From positions 1-64,000 of the forward strand of contig JASANC010004322.1 of NCBI GenBank assembly GCA_030248135.1: 64,000 bases of DNA. The letters are read 5' to 3'. Position numbers and translations under genes: made by a program. Below are positions 22,905-33,088 of the stretch, piece after piece. Each line of letters begins with the position of its first letter. Position 1 is the first letter of the stretch. The notes under the pieces were generated by a model. That model was not told where the DNA came from. It did not search any database and saw only the letters and a program-made list of their open reading frames with translations. This DNA is from Theristus sp. LFF4_11 (taxonomy: Eukaryota > Nematoda > Chromadorea > Monhysterida > Xyalidae).

Positions 22905-23990
22905 TTATTTTTTCTTGAAGCCGTATTTCTTCCGCTCATAGAAGAGGTCCGTTTTTGCGCTGCCAAGATTCACAATCTTCGGGCACCCGTCTCGCTGAAA
23001 AAAACACACATTTGTTGTTTGTTTGTTGTGATTTTCAGGTGATGTTTTTAGCCAGGGCTAACCCAGAGAAGCGTACAGAACGCCGTTGAGTAGGGCGCCC
23101 ATCACGTTGAAGAACAGACATTGGTGAATCAGTTCGCCGAAAATATGGTAATTGGAGAACGCAGTTTACTTAAGGGGCATTCATGAAACCAGTGTTTAAT
23201 GACTGCGCGGCGGTGTGATTTGAGAATATTACACAATGCGTCACTAAGCTTTGCTCAGACTTTGCCCAAAAAAACACGCACATCTTTCTCCATGATCGTG
23301 CACTCCTTGCAGTAGTACGCGTCGCTGACGCCCGGGCCGCCGCAAATCACACAACGGCCCTAAAAAACAGAAAAACCATCCGTAATCGTAAAAAAAATAA
23401 AAATAATTCACTTGAACAAGCAAAATAAAAAAATGCATACAGAAATTTCAGAATAATGCGATATATTTTTTTTTGTACGCGCGCCGGTTCCGGAAACCCG
23501 AAGGTACCAAACTCCGGCGGAGACGGGCAATACTGCCCCGAGCCCAATTTTACCCTCGGCTCAGGAGGGAATGGACCATTAGATGTTTATTGGTCACTCT
23601 AATTTTTCCGGGGGGATGCGCAACAGGGAGGCGCCCCCCCACAACAGCAGGGGGGGCGGGTCCGCCGCACGGACGCGACAATATAGAATAAATAAAAGAT
23701 GATAAATAGATTGAGAACTGAATTGAAAAGATTGAACTGTCCCCCCGAACCTGATAAGATCCATAGTTGCACTCGTCGCAGATGCGAACCAATGACGCCG
23801 GTCGCACGTACGAATCACAGATGACGCATTTGCCGTCGCCTGATTGTTTGGAAACGCAAATCAAAAATATGATCAAAAAAGAAACGTTGAAACAGTAAAA
23901 ACAGAGCAGCGTACATTTTTCGCACAATCGACCGATGGCGACGCCGGGCTGTTTGCGACAGAAGATCAAATCGGGGTGGTGTTTTGCCAT
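22905..23990 (-). CDS. PHF5A: PHD finger-like protein 5A / SF3b14b, 4 exons, complete
   Basis: Zinc-binding subunit of the SF3b complex in U2 snRNP; with SF3B1 it forms the branch-site adenosine pocket. Exons: 23990-23915, 23839-23751, 23359-23282, 22994-22905. Phases match and give 110 aa, the same length as the human protein and nearly identical to it. Visible: start [14 protein letters not shown], the CxxC knuckles [40 protein letters not shown] and the basic end KKYGFKKK. A few substitutions occur (for example PASLV for PCTLV). AATAAA on the minus strand lies near 22803-22811. Introns contain a SINE fragment (about 23040-23105), a GCATTCATGAA inverted-repeat MITE (about 23172-23250) and an A-tailed repeat (about 23466-23601). 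The gene is co-directional with TUBGCP2, 313 bp downstream. Confidence 0.97.
23040..23105 (-). mobile_element. SINE 3' fragment
   Basis: Contains CCAGGGCTAACCCAGAGAAG and GTACAGAACGCCGTTGAGTA, GGGCGCCCATC; breaks off before the tRNA-like head. In PHF5A intron 3. Confidence 0.7.
23466..23601 (-). repeat. A-tailed SINE-like repeat (copy 2 of 2)
   Basis: Same structure as the copy at 7295-7425 (GCGCGCCGGTTCCGG ... GGGCAATACTGCCC ... GACCATTAGATG), with a poly-T run at 23467-23474. Located in PHF5A intron 2. Confidence 0.7.
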
Positions 23991-24089
23991 TTATGTGAAT
24001 GTGACTGAAGAGATAACGTTTTTTGTGACAGCTCTCAGAGGCGGCGCGGCGACGGTGCGGGTGGTGGTGGAGGGTTTGACCATTTTTCC

Positions 24090-24320
24090 TAAAGCTTCAT
24101 TACTAAAGCGCACGCGCACGGGCATCGGCATGCTCGTGCTCATGATCCACTAGCGCGCCTGCACACGCTCCGCACTCAACAAGAACTTGTTCAAAACGCA
24201 ATTGTTCTAACATCTTTCTTCTTGAAAAGGCTTGGCTTAGGTTAGGTTTAGGTCAGGATTATGTTTAGCTTGGAATTAAGCTTTAGGATTAGGTTTTGGT
24301 TTAGGCTTGTTTAGGCAACG
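24090..24320 (+). repeat. Dispersed repeat with TTAGGN-rich tract (copy 2)
   Basis: Second copy of the repeat at about 555-770: CATCGGCATGCTCGTGCTC, CACTAGCGCGCCTGCACACG, then GGCTTAGGTTAGGTTTAGG. It is located just upstream (5') of the PHF5A coding start. Confidence 0.75.
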
Positions 24321-25569
24321 TCTGCCAACATCAGTGCTTTGATTTAGTACGACAGGCCAACCAAGTTTTTGTTAAAAAACTAAATAAAAAAACAAAAAAT
24401 GCCGATTTAAAAAATGAAGAATTTTCTTTTATCGCATGCTTTGTAGGTTGGCCTACATAGGGAAAGAAATATTTTGTACTAAACAGCAAAAAGAAAACCA
24501 GAGCGTGAATTATAAGCAATCACGCTTTAGAAACAGAAGTAGACGTTTTAAAAAGGTGTGGCAGCCAAATTCAAGTTTTTCTTTCGTTTACTTTTTCAAT
24601 CAAAGAGAGAAAATGCAATTCCTTGTTGCAACTTCGTGAATAAAGGAACGTAGTGAAGAAACTAAAGCGGCGCCATTGGTGTGCTTTCGGCCGTTGTTCG
24701 GGATCCCAATTGCGAAAGGCCGCTCTGATTGGTTGACCCAGAAAAACAAACAAGTCACGGTGATTGCTTGCACGTTGCACAAGACCATGATGACCATAAA
24801 CAGAAGTTTTAATGGTTGGTTGGTTGATTGCGCCTTGATTGGTTGGCACAGAAAAACAAATGAAAAACGAATTTGAAAACGAAAATGAAAAATGAACCCT
24901 GATTGGTGGTTGCACCAGAGGCACCACAAAAATTCTGGATGCACATTCCATCGGTTGTTCAAAACTTTGTGCACTATCATTTAAAAATTTGTGGCAGCCA
25001 AACTCACTCATGGTACAATCCAAACAGACAGCAATCGCAGACGGAAATCTCGTCTCTGAAGACGGAGGATCTCTGAACTGAACAAACGCAACGGCATAAG
25101 AGACAAGAAAATATCACTGAAAAGTGATTTTAGCCGTTTATCATAAATCATTCAATCGAGTTTATTTGTATGCCTCACGTCAAACAGGACAACACATTGT
25201 CAATTTTTTTGCTTGCACTATGGCAGAGGGAACAGACAGACAGACAGACAGACAGACACAGAGCTCACAACCTTTTGAACGATACAAAATTGGTGAATTG
25301 AAGGAGAGACTGATAATGCAACGCTGAATGAAATCAGTTCATTGTTCTGATTTGTTTTCTGGTCCATTTTCCGCATCGACAAGGTTTACAAATGGGTTCC
25401 CGATACTTTCCCACACATGAGTAGATGCTATGCGTGTGCAGCCGCTGCACCCGTACCAGTGGAATGGATTTTTGATGAAGATGCATGTGCATTTCTTTCA
25501 TAATGTAGCACTCCGTGCTTGGTATTCTGAGAAATAAACTGACAGGTTTAAAACGAACACACTGTTTAT
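24321..25569. other. Gene-poor stretch 5' of PHF5A
   Basis: AT-rich spacer between the PHF5A start and the sHSP 3' end. It holds several TTGATTGGTTG/CAGAAAAACAAA repeats (about 24725-24925) and a GACA microsatellite. I see no gene I can support. Confidence 0.5.
25217..25262 (+). repeat. GACA microsatellite
   Basis: (GACA)n of about 7 units: GAACAGACAGACAGACAGAC and onward. Confidence 0.9.
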
Positions 25570-25935
25570 TTAACTGTCACCAAAAAAAATTTTGTTAAAT
25601 AATTCGGAAAAAAATTCAAAATGCTCTGCATTGTTAACAAAGCGTGTTTTATCGGTCACCAAAAAGAAGAAAAAAGTCCTCATACAAAACCGCTTGGATT
25701 GTCCGGTTGATCTTGCAAGTAAGTCAATTACACACTCCGGGGTGAACGTTCCATGAAACAAGACCTTTATAACGACGTGTATCTTTCCAAAGTGGCCACG
25801 GCAAGAAAAGATACTCTGAACTTGCGGCCGTTTGTTTGCTCCTTCCAATCGAACTTGAACTTGATTCCAAATTGGTGGCATTATCCGAATTGCTCCACTC
25901 CAACCAAACTGCCAAAAATCACAATTTATACACAA
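25570..25935 (-). CDS. Open frame of 121 codons, doubtful gene or last exon
   Basis: Minus-strand frame between PHF5A and the sHSP gene, stop at 25570. Composition is less repetitive than most spurious frames nearby, with segments such as GKIHVVIKVLFHG and NNAEHFEFFSELFNK, but I recognise no family. Another overlapping plus-strand frame is also open, which weakens the case. An AATAAA on the minus strand sits almost at the stop codon, which would imply a very short 3'UTR. It could be an unrecognised terminal exon or chance. Confidence 0.2.
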   Translation of the reverse strand: MCINCDFWQFGWSGAIRIMPPIWNQVQVRLEGANKRPQVQSIFSCRGHFGKIHVVIKVLFHGTFTPECVIDLLARSTGQSKRFCMRTFFFFLVTDKTRFVNNAEHFEFFSELFNKIFFGDS

Positions 25936-26211
25936 TGCAATATGAACGAGAACTATACACCGACAGATTGAAAACTGAGCAACATTTTAAAAACCCAACA
26001 ACAATTCGCGATTTCCTTTATCGACAACAGTAAAGCAATGCTGAGGAAAATGGAGACATTGCCAAAAAGCGTCACCCTTTTTCCTCAGAATTTTTGGTTT
26101 TTTATCGAAAATCTGTGCAACAGTACAAAAATGAAATATAAACACCAGGAATTGTTGATGTATTCAATAATAATGTTCGTGTTGTGTTTGCTTTTTTTGA
26201 TTTCACATCCG

Positions 26212-29013
26212 TTAAGATTCGTTTTGTTGCAGTTTCTTTGCCGAAATCACCAACAATCCTTTACTGAGGTGCGACTTCAGCGAGGTGACGTCGATGTTCG
26301 GTGGCAAGCGATAGGCTCGGTGCACCTGTTTTGATTAAAAAATATGTTTTAGGGGGGATTTGCTGGTCATTGTTGTTTTTGTTGTCAGTGATGGAGCCTA
26401 AAGCGCCATTCATGGAGGTGGACGCGCGTCATTTCGCTACAGATTCACGAAACAAAAAAAAAACAGCGCGCTTCAACGCGCTTCAGTTTTAGAACGTATG
26501 CACATTCATACGCACGTTCATGTTAGCGCGCGTCAGCGACCGTCAACGCGCTTCAGCGCGCGCGTGCATGAAAGGGCCTTAAAACGTCTTGCACATAAGA
26601 GCGGTATGAAATGCCATATGGGGCGCTCGATGGCCAAAAAATGGAATTTTGATATTTTGAGCTAAAACGATGCTACTAAGTGTCCTGAGTAAGTGCACAA
26701 AATTTTTTGGCCAAACACCTACCGTAACCCGAGTTATGGCCATTTTATGTGTTGGCCGACGGGCGCCGGTGACTCCGGCGACCGATCGTCGAATTGCATT
26801 TTTTGGGCGCTTTTTTTAAATCTTTTTCGTACAAGCCAGAATTTCAGGGCACAACTAAAAATTTGCTAAATTTAATCAAAAAGTAGTGGATCTAATTCAG
26901 TTTGTTCTCCTCTTTCACGTGGTCACCTCGGATTTGCGTAAAATTGCTTTAAAAGCCCAAAAAATGCAAATCGACGATCGGTCGCCGGAGTCACCGGCGC
27001 CCGTTGGCCAACATATAAAATGGCCATAACTCGGGTTACGGTAGGTGTTTGGCCGAAAAATTTTGTGCGCTTACTCAGGACACTTAGTAGGATTGTTTTA
27101 GCCCAAAATGTCAAAATTCCATTTTTTGGCCATCGAGCGCTAGTCATACCGCTCTTATGTGCAAGACGTTTTAAGCCGAGAAATTCACCGCACTATAATA
27201 TCTAAAGTTAGTAGTTCAACAAAAATTTCAACAGCTTGTTCAGCTACCATTGGTACTAGAACACGTTTTTGCCAATAAACCACGAGAAGCCGATCAACAA
27301 AATATGATATCTTGTTCAACACAACGCTTTTTAAAAACCCAAAGTTTGACGTTACGGTTGCATACAGTCTATTTTCGTTGGACAAACAGAAAACAATCCA
27401 TCTTGTCAGTCAGCTTCAAACAATGCAGCAGAACCATTACACAAGAAAAGAAAACGAATTATAATTGTGATTGATGGGCAGAGGGCAGAAAAAATGCAAC
27501 CCCGGCCCTTTTCTCGCTGAAAATGCAATTTACCCCGCCCTTCGGATGTGTTTTTTTTTGTTTGAGCCTTACCTCCCGTGAATGACTTCGCAGTTCTTCG
27601 CCTTTTAGATCTTGGCGACAGCTTATTACCAGTTCGTTAGTGCAGACGCGAACCTGGAAAGTAAAAAGGAGCAGTAAAAGAAAAGGTTTGTTTTTCATAT
27701 TATTGTGATAAATGGACAGATGAGCTGGAGAGACAGTTTAAGGATCTGGGGATGGAGACATTCCGAGTTATCCGAAAAAAAAACAGCTGGGGTTGTTTTT
27801 GGTTTATTTAGAAAGTGTTTTTTAAATGAATAAAAAGTGTTCTGTCAATCAGTCGGTCGTTTCATCACAACAGTAGAGCTAACCACGCTAATTCTGTGAC
27901 AGCTGCCTTTTCTGTGTGCCTGCTTAAAAGCAAAAAAACGGACGGTTTTTTTTACCAGAAACAACGTCAGGAAAAAAACGACTAAAACTGCAAACGTCTG
28001 ACTGAACTCATTGTAATAAACAGTTTCTCAGACAATTTCTGGCAGACAAACAAAACATCTCCCAATTCTTAACTACAAAAGTTGCCAGAATCAACGTCCA
28101 TTTATTGTGAATTTATTCAAACGTGTCCAAACTAAAATGACGTCATTTGCTTTAAAAACGCCCGTTTGTCAAAGTACAGGCACTAAAATGTCAGTTTGGT
28201 GTGACTGATTCGACATTCACCATTTGTTTACGGGAAGAAATCGGCTAAACGGAAAGTCTGGTTTGCTGTGAACGGCAAGCGCATGTTTAGCGGCACATAA
28301 CGTCATTTCAGTGGGACTCGTTTGAAAAAATAGGTCATATACCGTAAAGTCTTGCTTATAAGGTTTCCTTATATAAATTTGAAAATCGAAAATTTCTGAA
28401 AAAAGTGGAATTTCGTGTGACAACCTTATAAGTGGGAGGAGGTCTTATAAAGCGAACATTAGCCATGTTTCATAGCGATGTTTCAGCCAGACATAACATC
28501 CGTCTGCGCTGGTCATCATGTTTGATTGGGCTGTGCAGCCCGGGCCTTGTCGTACTGACGAGCCTGGGGGCCCGCGGTATACGCTTACCAGGCGAAACCG
28601 CTAGAATCAGTGCTTGCACGTTGTTATTAGGAATTTCGGGCCTTATAAACGGGGTAGGATTTTGACCAAGTCAAAATTTTGAATTTTTTGGTTTCCCGCC
28701 GTGTGACACTCCGCCCACTTTTGGGTGGGGGTCTTATAAGTGGGAGGAACCTTATATGCAAGACTTTACGGTATACCTCAATCTCGTTCGGTCGAAACAG
28801 CTGTATCTCGAGCGCCACTTCGAACTTCTCGGCGTTATTGAGCACCTCGACGAAGCCGTCGTTGTGCTGCAGCGGCCAGTCCCAGCTGTCCGCGACGCCA
28901 ACGTCCGTTTTCTTCCCACCACCTACGGAACTGGTCGGCCGAGCGGGTGGACGCGCGATGAGGTTGTTTTTCGGCAACGGTTTACTCATGCCGCTACTGC
29001 CGCCGATTGCCAT
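26212..29013 (-). CDS. Small heat-shock protein, HSP-12-like, isoform with proximal first exon
   Basis: Alpha-crystallin-domain chaperone that holds unfolding proteins. Exons: 1b 29013 or 28989 to 28777, exon 2 27653-27573, exon 3 26325-26212, all phase 0. The product is 143 aa from the ATG at 29013 or 135 aa from the ATG at 28989 (MSKPLP). The first 35 or so residues are a basic, Pro-rich extension absent from classical HSP-12 proteins. The domain then starts with SWDWPLQHNDG, passes the RPNEIE beta strand at the exon boundary and CTNELVISCRQD in exon 2, and ends with VHRAYRLPPNIDVTSLKSHL and GLLVISAKK. There is no C-terminal IxI motif, as in the HSP-12 type. Intron 1 starts GTATACC and is almost entirely MITE from base +6. 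Intron 2 holds a foldback element and a CG-rich MITE. No clear AATAAA was seen close to the stop. Confidence 0.88.
26400..26580. mobile_element. CG-rich MITE with CATTCATG ends
   Basis: AAAGCGCCATTCATGGAGG ... CGTGCATGAAAGGGCCTTA; the interior is rich in GCGCTTCAACGCGCTTCAG. A partial copy is at about 15206-15320 (GGCCCATTCATGCACGCGCG). In sHSP intron 2, directly next to the TTAA-flanked foldback. Confidence 0.65.
26583..27170. mobile_element. Foldback MITE flanked by TTAA (piggyBac-like)
   Basis: Near-perfect arms of about 230 bp starting AACGTCTTGCACATAAGAGC and ending GCAAGACGTT, with TTAA at 26579-26582 and 27171-27174. The arms include CACCTACCGTAACCCGAGTT and CGGTGACTCCGGCGACCGAT. No coding potential. 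In sHSP intron 2. Confidence 0.8.
28103..28338 (-). mobile_element. CRE-bearing MITE, copy 3, in sHSP intron 1
   Basis: Reverse orientation relative to copies 1 and 2: TATTGTGAATTTATTC ... AAATAGGTCATA. One perfect TGACGTCA at 28138-28145; the other palindrome is mutated. It abuts the CCGTAAAG MITE. Confidence 0.8.
28342..28771. mobile_element. CCGTAAAGTCTTGC MITE with TA duplication, at the sHSP exon 1b donor
   Basis: Inverted ends CCGTAAAGTCTTGC (28342) and GCAAGACTTTACGG (to 28771), flanked by TA on both sides (28340-28341, 28772-28773), as for Tc1/mariner-type insertion. CTTATAAGTGGGAGGA-type sub-repeats lie near both ends. The right end begins at intron position +6 of the sHSP minus-strand donor. 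Confidence 0.85.
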
Positions 29014-29609
29014 TCACGCTTTTATTTTTTTCGTTTTTTTTTTCACAGTGACGAATTCGATGGGCGAAAAGTGCGAAAAAATTGGAAGTTCAGATTTTGA
29101 ATCCGATAGATTGTTGAGTTTGCTCAGACGCACAATTGTGATCGATTTCCACTGTGTGCGTACTGCGAAGGACTCTGATGGAATTTCCGATACGGTCCGG
29201 TCCGGTCTCAATGAATTCTTGATCCACCATAACCTGTGGCCAGAAGTATTGTAGGTCGGCTTATTTTTTGGCCAGATGCGCAATTTAGAGGGTGGATCTG
29301 CAATAATTAGTCAGCTATTGTGACTTCTCGTCCAATTTCGACCCTATTGACCTGGTCTCCGGTGATATTTTCAGTCAACTAACTGAATCTTTCTGCGATT
29401 ACTCACCAAAACAAACTGAGGAATGAAAACGTATTTTCGTAAAACCACCGAGTATGTGCTATAGAGGACCTAGGGTATACATTATTTGTTTGATGGAAAA
29501 CACGTGCAGTAAAAACGGCAAACAAAATTTGGTATCTGTTGTTGTGATGACGTGGCACGTGTGTGCACCCATCGACGACGCTTTTTCTGGAACAAAATTT
29601 ATGACGATT

Positions 29610-32600
29610 TAAGATCGGCTTTTTGAGAATACCGTCCCACCCCTCCCACCTCTAGGCACTAGAATGCAAAGTTTTTCCAATTTAGACAAATCATACATCA
29701 TTCTGACCGTCTTGACGCGCTGATTCCGAAAATCACATTTATTTTTTGATTCGAAGTCATTTAGGACCCAAAAATGGCCAAAAACCGTTTTTTTTGGACC
29801 CTTTCAAAAAATAGTGTTTCTTCAGCTTTTTAATGAAGCTACGACAAAAATAAAAAAACCATTCGATTCGCCTTGATCTGCTGAACATTTTTTGTTAATA
29901 TACTGTGCCCTAAAAATAAAGTTTAAAAGGTGAATTTTTAAAAAAAACTGATTTTAAAGCCAGTTTTTCATTTTTTTCGGGTCTTCAGAACCGTTTTCGG
30001 GGCATAGTATGGGGGTCCACCAAAAAGCACTCCGAAATAGCTAGCTCTGTGCCAAGTTTCATTTTCAATTTCGGTCGGCAGGATAACTAAAAAATGGTTT
30101 TACTGTTGGTACCCAGAACGCGATTTGGTTACCATGACACTGACATGCACCTGAACATGTACCACGTGCTGCAACCAGGTGTACTGTGAGATAAAATAAA
30201 ATAGTGCGTCCAAAAGCCCACGAGACCAGCTAATAGTGCCTCAAGAATCAGTCGTCGAAGTGCTTATTCATGGCCATAACAGCGGAGCTATTTTTGCTCA
30301 CAAGTGTGAACTATTGGTTAAAGACCCAATGACAATGTTAGTTTTTGGGGTTTTTCAGCAATTTAGAACCGTTTTCGGGGCATAGTATGGGGGTGCACCA
30401 GAAAGCACTCCGAAATAGCTAGCTCTGTGTCAAGTTTCATTTTCAATTTCGGTCGGCTGGATAACTAAAAAGTAGTTTTACTGTTGGTACCCAGAACGCG
30501 ATTTGGTCATCATGACACCGACATGCACCTGAACATGTACCACGTGCTGCAACCAGGTGTACTGTGAGATAAAATAAAATAGTGCATCCAAAAGCCCACG
30601 AGACCAGCTAATAGTGCCTCAAGAATCAGTCGTCGAAGTGCTTATTCATGGCCATAACAGCGGAGCTATTTTTGCTCACAAGTGTGAACTATTGGTTAAA
30701 GACCCAATGATAATGTTAGTTTTTGGGGTTTTTCAGCAATTTAGAACCGTTTTCGGGGCATAGTATGGGGGTGCACCAGAAAGCACTCCGAAATAGCTAG
30801 CTCTGTGTCAAGTTTCATTTTCAATTTCGGTCGGCTGGATAACTAAAAAGTAGTTTTACTTTTGGTACCCAGAACGCGATTTGGTCATCATGACACCGAC
30901 ATGCACCTGAACATGTACCACGTGCTGCAACCAGGTGTACTGTGAGATAAAATAAAATAGCGCATCCAAAAGCCCACGAGACCAGCTAATAGTGCCTCAA
31001 GAATCAGTCGTCGAAGTGCTTATTCACGGCCATAACAGCGGAGCTATTTTTGCTTGCAAGTGTGAACTATTGGTTAAAAAACCCAATGATAATGTTAGTT
31101 TTTGGGGGTTTTCAGCAATTTAGAACCGTTTTCGGGGCATAGTATGGGGGTGCACCAGAAAGCACTCCAAAATAGCTAGCTCTGTGCCAAGTTTCATTTT
31201 CAATTTCGGTCGGCTGGATAACTAAAATTTGATTTTACTGTTGGTACCCAGAACGCGATTTGGTCATCATGACACCGACATGCACCTGAACATGTACCAC
31301 GTGCTGCAACCAGGTGTACTGTGAGATAAAATAAAATAGTGCGTCCAAAAGCCCACAAGACCAGCTAATAGTGCCTCAAGAATCAGTCGTCGAAGTGCTT
31401 ATTCATGGCCATAACAGCGGAGCTACTTTTGGTACCCAGACCACGATTTTGACACCATGAGAACTACATGTACTGTACATGGCTTTTGGATGCACTATTT
31501 TATTTTATCTCACAGTACACCTGGTTGCAGCACGTGGTACATGTTCAGGTGCATGTCGGTGTCATGATGACCAAATCGCGTTCTGGGTACCAACAGTAAA
31601 ACTACTTTTTAGTTATCCAGCCGACCGAAATTGAAAATGAAACTTGGCACAGAGCTAGCTATTTCGGAGTGCTTTCTGGTGCACCCCCATACTATGCCCC
31701 GAAAACGGTTCTAAATTGCTGAAAACCCCAAAAACTAACATTATCATTGGGTCTTTAACCAATAGTTCACACTTGTGAGCAAAAATAGCTCCGCTGTTAT
31801 GGCCATGAATAAGCACTTCGACGACTGATTCTTGAGGCACTATTAGCTGGTCTCGTGGGCTTTTGGATGCACTATTTTATTTTATCTCACAGTACACCTG
31901 GTTGCAGCACGTGGTACATGTTCAGGTGCATGTCGGTGTCATGATGACCAAATCGCGTTCTGGGTACCAACAGTAAAACTACTTTTTAGTTATCCAGCCG
32001 ACCGAAATTGAAAATGAAACTTGGCACAGAGCTAGCTATTTCGGAGTGCTTTCTGGTGCACCCCCATACTATGCCCCGAAAACGGTTCTAAATTGCTGAA
32101 AAACCCCAAAAACTAACATTATCATTGGGTCTTTAACCAATAGTTCACACTTGTGAGCAAAAATAGCTCCGCTGTTATGGCCATGAATAAGCACTTCGAC
32201 GACTGATTCTTGAGGCACTATTAGCTGGTCTCGTGGGCTTTTGGACGCACTATTTTATTTTATCTCACAGTACACCTGGTTGCAGCACGTGGTACATGTT
32301 CAGGTGCATGTCGGTGTCATGATAACCAAATCGCGTTCTGGGTACCAACAGTAAAACCATTTTTTAGTTATCCTGCCGACCGAAATTGAAAATGAAACTT
32401 GGCACAGAGCTAGCTATTTCGGAGTGCTTTTTGGTGGACCCCCATACTATGCCCCGAAAACGGTTCTGAAGACCCGAAAAAAATGAAAAACTGGCTTTAA
32501 AATCAGTTTTTTTTAAAAATTCACCTTTTAAACTTTATTTTTAGGGCACAGTATATTAACAAAAAATGTTCAGCAGATCAAGGCGAATCGAATGGTTTTT

Positions 32601-32840
32601 TTATTTTTGTCGTAGCTTCATTAAAAAGCTGAAAAAAACACTATTTTTTGAAAGGGTCCAAAAAAAACGGTTTTTGGCCATTTTTGGGTCCTAAATGACT
32701 TTGAATCAAAAAATAAATGTGATTTTCGGAATCAGCGCGTCAAGACGGTCAGAATGATGTATGATTTGTCTAAATTGGAAAAACTTTGCATTCTAGTGCC
32801 TAGAGGAAATCGCTATTCTGAAAAATCGGGTCTTGCCACC
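29610..32840. mobile_element. Foldback element with arms built of ~378-bp tandem units
   Basis: Long inverted repeat. The left arm (about 29648-31430) contains about four units of 378-379 bp, starting AGAACCGTTTTCGGGGCATA near 29988, 30366, 30744 and 31123. The right arm (about 31480-32806) is the same sequence inverted, with fewer units. Clear ends CCTCTAGGCACTAGAATGC and GCATTCTAGTGCCTAGAGG lie at 29648 and 32806; weaker pairing extends outward. The centre (31430-31480) is short. Similarity to FB-type elements is in architecture only. Confidence 0.88.
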
Positions 32841-32959
32841 GTACAGTGGGAACAGTGTTGTAAGATAAATGTACAGCATAACTTTGAGCGCACACCGCAC
32901 CCATCAATTCGCGTGCGATGTTCTGCAGCTCCAATCTCCAATCCAACACACTTTTACAG

Positions 32960-33081
32960 GTGTTTCGTAATCGATACGGTTTACTACATAAGAAATGGAC
33001 CTAATGCACTCGACGGGGCTCGAACCCCCGGAGTAGTGGGCCACAGTCCAACGCTTTACCGCCTAGACTACAGCGTGACGA
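32960..33081 (-). mobile_element. tRNA-derived SINE head, next to sHSP exon 1a
   Basis: The minus strand has A-box TAGTCTAGGCGG and B-box GGTTCGAGCCCC with normal spacing, preceded by GTCACGCTGTAG. It resembles the head of the 57.4-kb SINE (GTCACCCTCGTGGCCTGGTGG). The acceptor stem does not pair, so it is not a working tRNA. It begins about 8 bases into the intron that follows the exon ending at 33089. Confidence 0.65.
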
Positions 33082-33088
33082 CACCAAC

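Noticed and set aside
28679..29283. Plus-strand and minus-strand frames overlapping sHSP exon 1b
   Set aside because: Shadows of the exon and its upstream region; no homology and no splice support.
33000..33080. Functional tRNA gene
   Set aside because: A and B boxes are present but the acceptor arm does not pair, and the sequence resembles the SINE head elsewhere in the window.
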